64,000 bases of DNA, from assembly GCA_947034885.2 (NCBI GenBank), contig OX344755.2, positions 8,000,501-8,064,500 on the forward strand. Reading direction: 5' to 3'. This document shows positions 23,469-35,200 of the stretch, piece after piece. Source of the DNA: Thuidium tamariscinum. Taxonomy: Eukaryota > Streptophyta > Bryopsida > Hypnales > Thuidiaceae. Both the position numbers and the translations under genes were made by a program. Positions within the stretch are counted from its first letter, which is position 1; each line of letters begins with the position of its first letter. The notes under the pieces were generated by a model. It did no database searches. It was not told the origin of the DNA and was given only the letters and a program-made list of their open reading frames with translations.

Positions 23469-26400
23469 ATGGCGAACTCCCAGGAAGGAGGACCGCCTTC
23501 AAATTCTGAAGCCGCAGCGACGTTGCAGCAGCTCCTTGATCGCCAGCTATCCACCACAGGCAGGTATGATGTGCCCCATGGTCTCATGAGATTTTTATTT
23601 TATTTCAGGGCACACGGTGGATTTATTCTAGTCGCGTATCTGTCCATTGTAGAATGCAGACTCTCACCCTCTCGTGTCCTCTCGTGCTTAAGTTTTTTTG
23701 GGCAGTTTTGAATAGGTCATATGAAACTTTCGTTTGTCCAATATATAGTTTGATCAACGTATGCAATGTTCTTCACTTCTGAAATTATTTGATATTTGCC
23801 TGTTTTCAATGTTCTCCATCCGAATTCAATTGTTTTCACAGTATGATCAGTCGAATTGGTCATTCTTAACCATGAATAATTGGTCCTTTTAGGTTTACAC
23901 CGATCGTTTTGTGTTGTATAGGCATTGTAGATTAGCAACTGAAGTGTCTGCGGGGGACAAACTTCGTTCCTGCGTCGTAATCTGGCGTTTGCATTTACAG
24001 GTTGGAGATCGTGGATTTCAATCAGGCTACAGAGAGCATGCGTTGCATTGGGCATGCTTCGGGGGGAGTGGAGAGCTTGGCGGAGTTTCAGGAAAATGCC
24101 GAGAAGCAGCGAAAAGCGGACGAAATGGCATGGGCTTTGCGTGATCTCTTGCAGTCGAAAGGCTTGTCTGACTCTGAAATTAAGTACGAACATTTTCACC
24201 ATGCTTCCACAATTGTCTGCACTACCTCTTCATGCATTCTTGACCGGTGTAAACTGTAAAGTTGACATGGAGCATAACTAGGTACAATGAGTAATCATTG
24301 ATTTTTTTTAGACATCAAGGTGTACATTCCGTGCTATTTCAAGCTCGTTGCTTTGACGTGTGCAATCTTAAGTGTCTCTTGAGTTTTTAGTCCCTGTAGC
24401 TGACAGCAATACACGTCGGGTTACGCAGGGACCATATTCAAAAAATCGGAGGCGACGAGACTTCTTCGTCTTTAGGTACTGCTGATAAGGTTTGGGCTTT
24501 GCCTATATTTGAACTACTTGAATCAAAGTTTCAAGTTCTTATGTGTAAATTTAGGTATCTCATTCCTTTCGAGATGGTTTGCTTCCACAACTTGCGACAT
24601 GTGAATGTAGCAATTTGAGAAGTTTGCGAAAGTCATATGTTGCGATTGAGTCTAAGAAAATGCTTACCCTTTTATAGGGCGTTCCAAAGCGGAAGAGGTA
24701 TGGCCCACACCCACGATTTGTTCAAGGGGAAGAAGTGGAGCAACAGCAACGGGTGGATCTATCTCAAGTGTCAGATTTTGGCATGGTAGAAGCACAGCAA
24801 AAGCGTGGACAACATGCTACGGGTCCCAGTTCTTCAAGGAGGAACGACGCTATGCCTTCTGGTAAACCTTCTGTTAGTCACGAAATGATGTGAAAATGAT
24901 TTTCAATGTAATTTGACTGTATCAAGAATTTTTATACAGCATCAAAGGAAGATTGATCACGAGTAGACAAGATGAGAATGTTGTAATTCATGGGTAGACT
25001 TCCCAGAATTCATAGAGGCTCTTCCCGTGATCACCTAATTCACCTGCTTGCAAGGTGCTTATGTCACAATCTAGAACCATTAAAGTACAACTTTTCAGCG
25101 ATTTTATAGTAGTAAATGGGAAGGCCTCTGCATGGTTGACCTATTTGATGGCCTTCTCTCATTGCACATACCCAAAACGCATCAGTTCAAAATTCACTGA
25201 ATTTTGTATTTCTACTGGATGTCCTTTTCTCACCACTGTGCTCAGAGAAGTATTCAGATTATGGTAGACGGTTTAGGCGATCCTCGTCAAGACATAAAGA
25301 TTTGACGGCTTTAGTGACACTTTCTGCGAGCTCCAAGTTGATTTATTTGCAAATTGCGTCTTTGGCTTTCGACTGTGACGTTTGTGGTGCTTGGAATCAA
25401 TCCCAGAACTGATAATCATGGGCGGTCGAAAGGCTTTACTGAATCTTGACCGGGGTGAGCTGTTTAAAGGAACCACACCTCAGGTATTTTAGTTGAGTGC
25501 CACAAGCTCCCTCCTTATTGTGTATTTTCCCCGTTAAATTGTGGGGTTTTAGTGGATCAGGTAGGGAAGTTTTTCCCATGACTTTCTGCTGTTTTTATTG
25601 TTCGGGTAGATTGTTTTATTTAGGCGTATCTCCATTCTGGAGAGGATTCAACGCTCTAAAGTGCTTATTATTTAGATATCTGATGAATAAATTGTGAGTT
25701 TTTGAAGTTTCTTTTTAGGTGGAGTAAAATTATGGGTAGACTTCGATTCTTCAATTCTTGTACATTTTCGTATTCACTAGATTCTAAATATGTACTTGTC
25801 AATAACGTCTTACTCCGCTTATGGTCTATTCTTTCCCCGATGAGAAAGGATTCCCTACCTTACTTGCACGTTATGGCGAGGTTTTTTTGAAGTGATTCTG
25901 GTTTGAGGAACCATGGCGATGGGTGCTGTATCTTGAGTTAATCTTGATGTCTCCACACTGTGATTAGCGCTTAATCTCTGTCACTGTCGTTGCACTCATG
26001 TTGACCTTTTGGATTTGCAGGAGCGCGCGCGTTCGACAGAAGAGAAAGGCCCCAGAAGCGTCACCGACGTCTTTGCAAGCCCGGCCCCGCCTGTCCTCGA
26101 CATGTACACATACCTTGAACAACGACGGCAGGAAGCTCTTATAGCGGGTCTTGGGCCTTCTCATGTCAACAGGTTAGCTCATGATGACTTGGCACAGCAG
26201 AATTCGGCTGAAGGAAATGGAGAAGGCGAGTCAGTGGCTATAACGGTAACCGAAGTTCCACAAGAAGTTATCGAAGCTAATCGTATGTCGGAAGAGGAGA
26301 TTCGTGAGCTTCCCGGTGGAAAGTTTTTGAATTATTCTCCTGGCATCCCTTCAAGTGTGAGTGACATGATTCCAACCTTATTACTCTATGGTTTTTTTCT

Positions 26401-27374
26401 CACGGATTTTAGTTTTTACTTCACCTGTCGACGTGGCACTGCATCGTGCATACCGGTAATCAGAGCTCATTGAAATGATTGACCTTTAAGTGCCCAAATG
26501 ACCGAGAGTGGCCATTTTCACACGTATTTAGAATAACTCATGTAGGATTCGTCAAGGAATGTAACAGAAGGAAGGTAACAATTTTTTCAATAGAAAGAAG
26601 AATCCTGTACTACATTTTGAACAATAGAATTATGTTTGGGGAGTTTCTATTGTCAACTATTAGCTTCCGAAGTGGACTTTCTTTTTTAATTTTAGCACTT
26701 AGGGTTTAAGCTAAGCTTGACAACGATTTCAGTTTTCATCAGGGGTTTTAGCCCTGCCCTACGATTTGCAGGTCTGTTACGAAATTGGGCTTAACGTGCC
26801 TCTTTTTTCCTCTAATATTAACCCCCTTGGAGAGTTTTGGAACCGGATTTTAATCGCCTTCTTCTATGGGTCAGCTCTGACAAATTCCCACTGTTGCTTC
26901 TATGATGCAGACTCTGTATATCAAAAACCTAGCAGCAGGTGTAGCAGAGCCAGATTTGGTTGGTATCTTTGGTCGATTTGAAACCAGTAGCGAATCGAAG
27001 CTAATATATCGACTGATGCAACGTGGACGAATGAAAGGCCAGGCATTCATAACTTTCGATGGTAAATGCCTTGTCCATCAGTTGAAATATTTTTACTTCG
27101 ATGTGACACTCTTTTGTTATTATTATTTTGAAAATTTGACTAGGGAGGTTCTAATGCAGATGCGGACATAGCAAGGAATGCCTTGAAGCTAGCAAATGGG
27201 TATATACTGAAGGGGAAGCCATTGGTCATTGAGTTTGCTCGGGGTGTCAAACCATCTGCTTCTGTGCCTGTGGAGGGCAAGGACTCTGTCCCAGCGAAGC
27301 TTAGAAGAAGGAAAGCAATCAAGGACAAGCGCTCTTCCTCAGACGATGCGCCACCGGCCAGAATTGACTCCTAA
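23469..27374 (+). CDS. single-RRM protein related to RBM41 / U11-U12 65K
   Basis: Exons 23469-23563, 24001-24183, 24429-24489, 24678-24861, 25246-25483, 26021-26356, 26911-27061 and 27160-27374, all GT-AG and in phase if one base is missing in exon 5; about 487 aa. The C-terminal RRM shows RNP2 LYIKNL, RNP1 MKGQAFITF and NGYILKGKPLVIEFARG, preceded by EVIEANRMSEEEIRELPGGK and NYSPG, the arrangement seen in RBM41 and the C-terminal RRM of U11/U12-65K, which bind U12 snRNA of the minor spliceosome. No N-terminal RRM is seen, favouring RBM41. In exon 5 the frame DLTALVTLSASSKLIYLQIA runs into stops, and ELIIMGGRKALLNLDRGELF continues in another frame from about 25405; one extra base near 25380-25410 would restore it. 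Start chosen at the first in-frame ATG after the telo-boxes. Confidence 0.85.
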
Positions 27375-27764
27375 ATGCCCAAATCCAAAATTGAAAAGCC
27401 AACTTTGGTAGTTGAATATCGATTATTGTAATTTCTAGAACATGTTCTATTGTTCACAATTGTAGAGCATTATTTCTTCTTTCTATTGATTCATGAGTAC
27501 TGCGTTAGGATAATCAAAATATGCTTTCAACCCAATGAGAAAAAGTAGATAGAAGTAAAAATTACTCTCTGGCTTTAGGATCAAATCCGCCAGACGATCG
27601 AACTGAAGAAAAACTTAGGTCGACGAAGAAATACTGCCGATGTTGGAGCAAAGCATTAGAAACCGTAAGCTGTGGGACGATGGAAGCAGAAGAATCAAGT
27701 GGTTGGAACGGGAGAAGAGTGGAAGTGCCAATAACGCTTTGCAAGACTGCGTCACAGGCAAGAT
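27375..27764. other. 3' UTR and flank of the RBM41-like gene
   Basis: No coding frame. Part of 27560-27764 may extend the left arm of the inverted repeat described next; it is noticeably less AT-rich than the matching right side. Confidence 0.4.
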
Positions 27765-28965
27765 ACCGAAGACGTGGGAATTAAGCGTTGCCTGATTGAA
27801 GCCCATTACCTTTGGTTTCTTTAACTGACTCTGATGGAAACAGTCGCACTAGCTCATGGCATACGCAAACAACTTTTCTTCTCAAGAAAGGATTGATTAC
27901 CAATACATTTCTAAAATACACTCTTTCACTCAACAAACTTGACATCTAAAAGTAAGTGTACCCAAAATCTACTAATTAAGAAATCTTACTCTATAGGTAT
28001 GTAAGATAGGTGAACCCAATACCAACCATTGACCTAATACCACCTAAATGTAGGGCCATTATTGATTTTAGAGTGGAAAATCTATAACAATTAATTGAAT
28101 TTCACTTAATTTACTAAAGTTAAAAGACATAAGGTGGGTACACCTAAAATTGCACCTCACCTAAAAGTGCCATCTATAGTTGTTGTACATTTTTGAATTC
28201 CATTATGTACCTATTTGGTTGGAGTGCTTTTAGAAATAGACTTTAAACCTTAATAACTTTTGCATACTATATCCAAATGTTGCATTTTTTTGTGCATTGG
28301 AATGTGCTTTCACTTGCCAAGAAGACTATATGAAAATTTGATCAGACCAATAATAGTTACTAGTCACAATACCAAAAAGTGGCACTTTTAGGTGTACCCA
28401 CCTTATACTAATGTCATAGATTTTCACTTTTGAATCAATGATGGCCCCATATTTTAGTGGTATTAGTTCAATGGTCGGTATTGGATTTACTTCCTTACAA
28501 ACTAATAGTGTAACTTTTTTTAGATGGTAGATTTTGGGTATATATACCATAGATATTAAATTTCATGATTGAAAGATTATTTATAGTATTGTATCAGAAA
28601 TCAATGTTTGGAAAGTATTGGTAGTTAATTCCAAGTTAGTTGGTGGAATTGTAAAAAAAATCGGTTGCAATTGTAAAAAAAACAAGTTAAACAATCTAGA
28701 TTATTAAAAAAAATTGAATATAAAATAGAGGGAATAATTGGACTCTAAGCTTGAAATACCAATTCAATTTGGGAATTAAAAGAAATTAGTTGATAAAATT
28801 CAAAAAACCTCTTGAATGTTGTTGGTAATCAATCCATCAAGGGATGAAAAGTTGTTTTTGTATACCATGAGCTAGTGCAACTATTTTTGTTAGAGTCATT
28901 TAAAGAATCAAAAGGTAATAAGCTTCAATTAGCCAATGCTAAATTACAAGAATCCTAAGGACTTC
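27765..28965. mobile_element. long inverted-repeat element with unequal decay of its arms
   Basis: The left arm GTCGCACTAGCTCATGGCAT, then ACAACTTTTC and GGATTGATTACCAA (27765-27912) matches the inverse of the right arm (28808-28965), which reads GTTGCACTAGCTCATGGTAT in that orientation. Differences mostly make the right arm more AT-rich. A second inverted repeat lies inside (27957-28547). No coding capacity. Confidence 0.7.
27957..28547. mobile_element. nested fold-back, arms of ~200 bp
   Basis: The left arm has ACCCAAAATCTACTAATT, AATACCAACCATTGACCTAA, TAAGGTGGGTACACCTAAAA; the right arm carries the same blocks inverted (TTTTAGGTGTACCCACCTTA, CAATGGTCGGTATTGGATTT, GTAGATTTTGGGTATA). The arms run inward to about 28172 and 28372. 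Probably a non-autonomous DNA element inserted in the larger inverted repeat. Confidence 0.75.
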
Positions 28966-29931
28966 AAATGTATAATAGCAATAGTGGGAGTTCAAGTAGT
29001 AAGTAGGGTTTTGAAAACTTGAAGTTGCCTTATTTGTAAGGAGAGGGTGCACCTCTAAATATACATTCTTCAAAGCTCTAGTTATTTTCCAAATTTAGAC
29101 TTTGAAGTTGGTTTTGGGAAATAATTGAAACATTGGAAAATCTACTTTTTGCGGTAGTATCTTGTACTTGTAAAGAGGGTAACTTCAAATTTTCAAAATC
29201 CCAAATCAACATCCAACCTTGATACCTCCCAATTAATAGGATTGTTTTTGTTATATTTATGCTATTTTCAGTATATATAATTTGTATACAATACTATTGT
29301 ATATACTAAACTACTAACTAGATTGATCCCTAAGATTGTAACTACACCAAGAAGATATATATTCACCCTTGATTTATTGGGGTTAATTTTTCACTCTTAC
29401 AAGTGAAAATATTCTTTCTTCACATAAAGACAAGGAAAATAAATTTCAACCTTGTAAATTGGTATTGCATGTAAAGACTCTATTAATTGTAAATTCTAAT
29501 TTAAGAGTCAATATAAGTGGCACTATAGTTACACATTTTGGTTAGAAGGGAGAGTATATGTTACTTTGAGAAGGTCAAGAATAAAAATGTATAGGGAAAG
29601 TATTTTTAGTGCTCTATAGTTTATATTTTGAATGTTTCATGAAGTACTTTACAATGAAGTATTGTCTAAAAGCTTTTCATTCAAAATAATTTTTTGATCT
29701 TTAAGAATAAAAATCTAGATTTTATGACAAAAGCCAAGAGGTGATTTATATAGTACACCTATGTTTAATTGTTGAAAATTAGAAATATATTCATATTGTT
29801 TCTAAACAATGTATACTAAAGTGAATTAGAATCTTTTTTCAAGTACCAATGAGATCTACTAAAAATAATATTGGTCAAAAAAAAAATACAATAGTAACTA
29901 TAACTTAGTTGTAATTAGTGTAAATTTTAGG

Positions 29932-31513
29932 TTAACTCCTAAAGGTCCATGCATCCAAAAAATGAATGCATATTTGTCAACCTTGATTGTAACTTTGAAT
30001 ATTATTGAATTCTCATATTTTATCTAAACTAAAAAAATGAAATTAATAAGATCTCTTTTTGCTCCATCTTGAAATTTTGAAAATCCAAAAATTGAAAGAA
30101 TTATTGCAATTGCAAGCTCTATGTGTTGAAATATAAATAATACAATATCTTGTATTTTTCATTCATATGCTTTTTCTTTTAAATGAAAAATTAATTTTTT
30201 CATTCTTAATTTCATTTAAGGTGAAAATTCTTGATTATTATAATTTATCTTACAATTGATATAATTTTATTCCCACCTTTATCTTGAAGATATTACTATA
30301 ATTTGATCTATCTATCAATTTTTCTTAAAAACAATAGAAATAGAAAATACATTTTTCCACTATAAAAAAATATCAAAATTTTATAAATAAAAGAATATAT
30401 TTGATTGGATAAACGAATTTGACTTCAAGGTTTTTGTTTTGGCTATTTTGGATGTAAATGATGAAACAACCAATTGAGAAATTTTCAGACTAATTTCCAT
30501 TGCTACTTATACCTCTTGAAAAAATTTAATGTAATTTGGATTATTTTTTCTATTTTTATCTATTTATTTTTCAATTTATGCAACAAAAATGATAGAAATT
30601 ATAGTATTTCACAAAACAATTGATTTTTTTACACAATGATACAATTCTTAGTTTTAAGTAATAAATGTATAGGATTGATCATTGAATACAATGTAATAGG
30701 CTACATTCAATTTAGACATGATGTTTGACTAGTTGGCATTTGGCAATGGATTTTAGCCTCAATCTGTAAAAGGACCAAAGCCCCCACAAAGGACACTTGG
30801 GATTTTAGGCAAGCTTACGTGGCTTGAATTTTTTACATGATTTTTTGAAACAATTTTGAAGATAGGAAACCGAATAAGCTTTTTAAAAATACCAATTTTT
30901 TTTCAATCCATGCTTGGGAGAATAAGTTATGCCATACTAATTCCTAAAAACACTTTGCTTGGTAGAACAAAAATAACACAAAAAATTTAAATTTTTTTAA
31001 GTTTTATTTTTTTCCTCAAAGATTATATTTTGTTCTACATCTTAATCTTTGATTCATTCTATTTTAGACTAATAATGAGAAAGTTATGGACAATCTTGTA
31101 TTTTGGGCAATCTAAGCATTTTAATTCTTGAAAAAACAACATATAGAATTTAGTTTTGAATGCAATTTTTCAAATTTTTCAAGTTTTTTTTGTCATAGGT
31201 TTAAGTTTGTTTGCAAGAAAAATCTCATTGCTGGAATTGTGGTGTTTCAATTCCATCTTAAAGCTCTCATTAATTGAAGGTATTGACAATATAGAGTTTT
31301 GTTCAATGTCAAACCTACTTCTACTTAACAATTTTTTAATGAATGAAAATCAAGTGATTTTTTTACGACATGATTTGAGATGAGAGACAAAAGTAATAGA
31401 CCCTAAGGTTAGATTCTAAAAAATAAAATAAAAAAATTCTTAAGTGAATGTAGCAAATATGTCAATTTTGAGTGGTTTTAAGCTAGAAAATGTTGTGGTC
31501 CTTTAGGAGTTAA
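29932..31513. mobile_element. ~1.6-kb element with TTAACTCCTAAAGGWCC ends
   Basis: TTAACTCCTAAAGGTCC at 29932 is matched by the inverse GGTCCTTTAGGAGTTAA ending at 31513. The last 250 bp, read inverted, match 56436-56870 (ACCACTCAAAATTG, TTTGCTACATTCA, TAGAATCTAACC, GTAGAAGTAGGT). The ends resemble those of the fold-back at 13940-15976, so these three belong to one group. No transposase motif seen. Confidence 0.65.
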
Positions 31514-31621
31514 GCCGTTGAAAATTGCAATTGTAAGTTTATCTCAATTTTTGTGAAGTTGAATTTTTGAACAAAAGATATTGAGACCACAACATGAAGA
31601 CCTTATAAGCTTACATGAAGA

Positions 31622-31945
31622 TAGGAGGTTCTAAAATGGAGGGGGCTCTAAAATGGAGCACCTCTTTAATAAATGTACCTTGCTTGTACATGTTTCTTTT
31701 TCATAACTCTTAGGTATGTAAAAAATGTGTACATTTTAGGAGTGCTCCATTTCAGAGCCATATGCCATTTCAACTTCAAAATGTTATAACTAATTCTACC
31801 AAACTCCAAAAATGATGAAACAACTTGAGTGAGATGTCAATTCCACTTATCTCTTATAGAAAATTTATTGAAAAATATTTCAAGGTGTTTCACCTCCCCA
31901 AAATTTAGTTCCAGCCCTTAGATGCTCCATTTAAGGACCTCCTAC
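31622..31945. mobile_element. MITE directly upstream of the CDP-DAG synthase leader
   Basis: The left end TAGGAGGTTCTAAAATGGAG is mirrored by CTCCATTTAAGGACCTCCTA at the right end. An inner pair, GGCTCTAAAATGGAGCACCT against AGTGCTCCATTTCAGAGCC, lies inside. The right end abuts the CpG-rich leader of the synthase gene. Confidence 0.75.
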
Positions 31946-31974
31946 CTTAGGTGTTTTCTGAACCTATACTTCTG

Positions 31975-32125
31975 GTTTATGAAGAACTTCGTCGTTCATC
32001 TTCGTCGAGTACGTCCCGTGCCCTTGCAGTTCGTCATCGAACTCGTCCTACTTTCGTCGCATGTCGTCGACGTATGCGTCCCACTTTCGTCACTGGTCGT
32101 CGTCGTCGCCGTCGTCTTGGTCTCT
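31975..32125 (+). repeat. CGTCGT-rich leader of the synthase gene
   Basis: Dense CGT/GTC trinucleotides (TTCGTCG repeated, then GGTCGTCGTCGTCGCCGTCG) within 130 bp upstream of the first coding exon. Abrupt GC and CpG increase against the AT-rich desert just upstream marks the start of the gene island. Whether it is transcribed as 5' UTR or is promoter is unknown. Confidence 0.5.
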
Positions 32126-32246
32126 TTCCTCTCCTGCAGGAGTTCAGAAGTGAAGGTTTTGCGCGCTTCAGCAGCTGGTGGTGTTCCTTTCGCTCCAGAA
32201 AGGGGATTTGCGGCATATTGTCACTTGCGCTTTGTCGGTGGTCAAG

Positions 32247-35200
32247 ATGAAGGGAGCGCCGCCTTCGCCCACGGGCAGCGGCAATATGAACGCCAGCGGA
32301 AGCGGAAACTTCAACGCAGGAGGAGGGCCCCGGTACCGGCACCGGAAGCGCAGCAGCTCGGACGAATCCCGGGTGATTTTGATTTACTCACCAATTTGTC
32401 TCTCCCTCTCTTAGTTAGGTTTGTTTTCTCTTTCGATTTTCGCCCTCAGGGAGAGATCAGGAGGAAAATTTATGAATCCTTTACCATACTTTAAGCTTGT
32501 AACGGCAGAAAACCGTTATGGCTTGACGTGAAGTTCACGTTTTGAGCTTCGTCCTCGCACCAGTTCAAATGAAGTTTAAACGTCGCGGTTCGGCTTCTTG
32601 AGACCGACGAGAACCAAAGAATTAGGGCCTTGATTTCAGAGACAGTGATTGTTAGAGTTTCAGCTTAGAAATAAGAAATAAATAAATGCACCGTACCTGA
32701 ATGAGACTAAAGTTAGCATGGATGTCTGGAGTAAATTCTGAATGCATGGGTATGGTATGCATTGATTCATTAGAAATTAGGGTTAAGAAGTGGCACAAAA
32801 CTTAGCTTCAGATATGCGTTCTTGGATTTCAGAATTGCATGCCTCCAGATTACGCTTCAAGACGCTTCCACTCAGTCTGATTTTTTTTTTTCTCTCTTTT
32901 CTAATTTCTGGAGTCGCTCGAGTGTGTAGTTTCGGTTTGTATATGTATTCATTTCTTTGTTATTGTTAAGTCTGTTTACGTTTCGAGCTTCGCCCGTGCG
33001 CCAGTACCACTGAAAACGAAGTGAAAGGAAAATCACAGTTTGGCATCTTGAGATCTACGTAGAACGAACATAATTAGGGTCCTGGAATCGGAGAAGGTAC
33101 ATTCTTGTTGCCAACATTCGGAGTTGGCATCCTACTTATAGGAAAATCCGGAATGTCCGGTACCTAACTGAGATCACAGGTAGCCTGAACATCGATGCAG
33201 TAAATTCTGGACGGATAGGCATGGAGGAGAGCAGGATACTGAATGCATTTGCAAATTAGGGTTAAGGAGTGGCACAAAGCTTGAACTTGAAGCTTGCGTT
33301 CTTGATTTCAGAAGTTCATTTCGCCAGATTAGGCTTCCAGACGCTTGCACTCGGTTCGCCTTATGTTATTTTATGTCATTTACTGTGGTCGCTCAAGTGT
33401 GTATTTTTTGATATCTAGGTGTTGTTTTGTTGTGTGTTTCTTAAACCTTCTTTCGCTAACTCACGAATTATTCTGTAATGAAGGGAAATGGCTGGTTCCG
33501 GATCCCAAGACCTGCATTATCCATTCCTCTTATGATGAAAAAGGTAGTGCGATTCCATTTATTCTGCATTTTTGAAGTAGTTTAAGATCTTACAGCTAAG
33601 TTCGTAAAACGGTGTCACTTGATCACTATGTATAAGATAATGATGTTTTGCGGATTTATATATTGAGCATCTTGTCCCTTTTAGCTTGGTCCGATAAATT
33701 TTGTCTGATTTTTGGAACTTGAGAATGTTTTTTGTGATTTACCTAGCAGAGTTCGTCTCGCGATGAGAGCAGGGCCGGTGGAGATAGAGAAACCACACTG
33801 GAGGATGAGAATGCGAAAAAGTATAAGAGCATGTGGATAAGAACACTCTCGTCAATCTGGATGATCGGTGGATTTGTCTTGATAGTATACATGGGTCATT
33901 TATATATATGGGCCATGATTGTAGTTATCCAGCTTTATATGGCTCAGGAACTTTTCACTCTCGCAAGGGCAGCACAACGGGAAAAACAGCTCCCTGGGTT
34001 TCGTTTACTTAACTGGTATGTGATCTTATTTTAGCAGGCTTCTTGTAGTCAAGCATCTCAATCTCTTTCCCTATCACTTCCGGTGTAACGAGTACAGCAG
34101 AGCCTCTTATGATCGTTTTCACTAGTTGTGTTGTTGTAGCTGAATCTTAGTCCTAGATCTCCATTTTGACCGCTTTTGTCAATCTGTACTTACTCCACCT
34201 TTCTTTAGGGGATGAAGGCCTGTTTTTGGCTTCATGATGCTTTTGAGTCGTCGATTTTCATTTCTTATCCTCTTAAAAAAGTTGGCGTTCTTACTCGTGT
34301 GTCGAGTTTGATTTGATGATTCTTGTTTTTGTCCCTCATTATGACTTTTTCAAGTCATTTTTTCCTTAAAACTATTATTGTCCATATTTTTATTGCAGAC
34401 TGAGAAGTTGATGACATCTTTGTGATTCATTAATTTGATCTGTTGTCAGGCATTTTTTCCTCACAGCAATGTTGTACGTCTATGGACGTTTTTTGAATAA
34501 GCATTTGGTAAAGACTATTCGTAGTGACCATCTGATCCCTCACCTTTTCAAGTATGGCTTGATAAAATATCACATGCTTATCTGCTATTCACTGTATATT
34601 GCAGGTGAGTTAATTTTTTCATGCCTATCTTCTTAAATTATTTATTTTTTGAAAATTTGGGTGCAAGTAGTGAACAAGGTTACTTTGCATCTTTGTTTTG
34701 TGCTGGCAATCGGAACTTTATACCGACGATTGGCATCTTTTATTCAGTATCTGCTTTTTGGAACATTCTGAGGAAGTCCGCAAATGTTTTTGGGGGTCAT
34801 TCTCGTTTGATAACCTACGGTATCTTGTTACCAAGAGAATTTTCAGACAGCTCTATCTTCTGTTCACTTTCGTAATTGGATTTGTGAATTTTCTTGGTGG
34901 ATCTGATAATTATTCTTGCACTCTGTGCAGGGTTTGTGTGGTTCATTCTTACACTGAAAAGGGGCATGTATAAGTACCAATTTGGCCAGTTTGCCTGGAC
35001 TCATATGATTTTATTTGTCGTATTTGCACAATCCTCTTTCACTGTGGCCAACATTTTCGAGGGCATCATATGGTACGCTCCTTCAGCATATTTTCCGATT
35101 GTTCTTTGTGTCTTAGTATCCTCGGCACTTTTACAAGTTATCAAGGGTCAGTGAATCCTCATCAATTGCTTATGAGAAACCAAGTCCGTGCATTCGATAT

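Noticed and set aside
32034..32342. Long minus-strand open frame opposite the synthase leader
   Set aside because: Produced by CGT trinucleotide richness; Arg-rich shadow of leader and exon 1.
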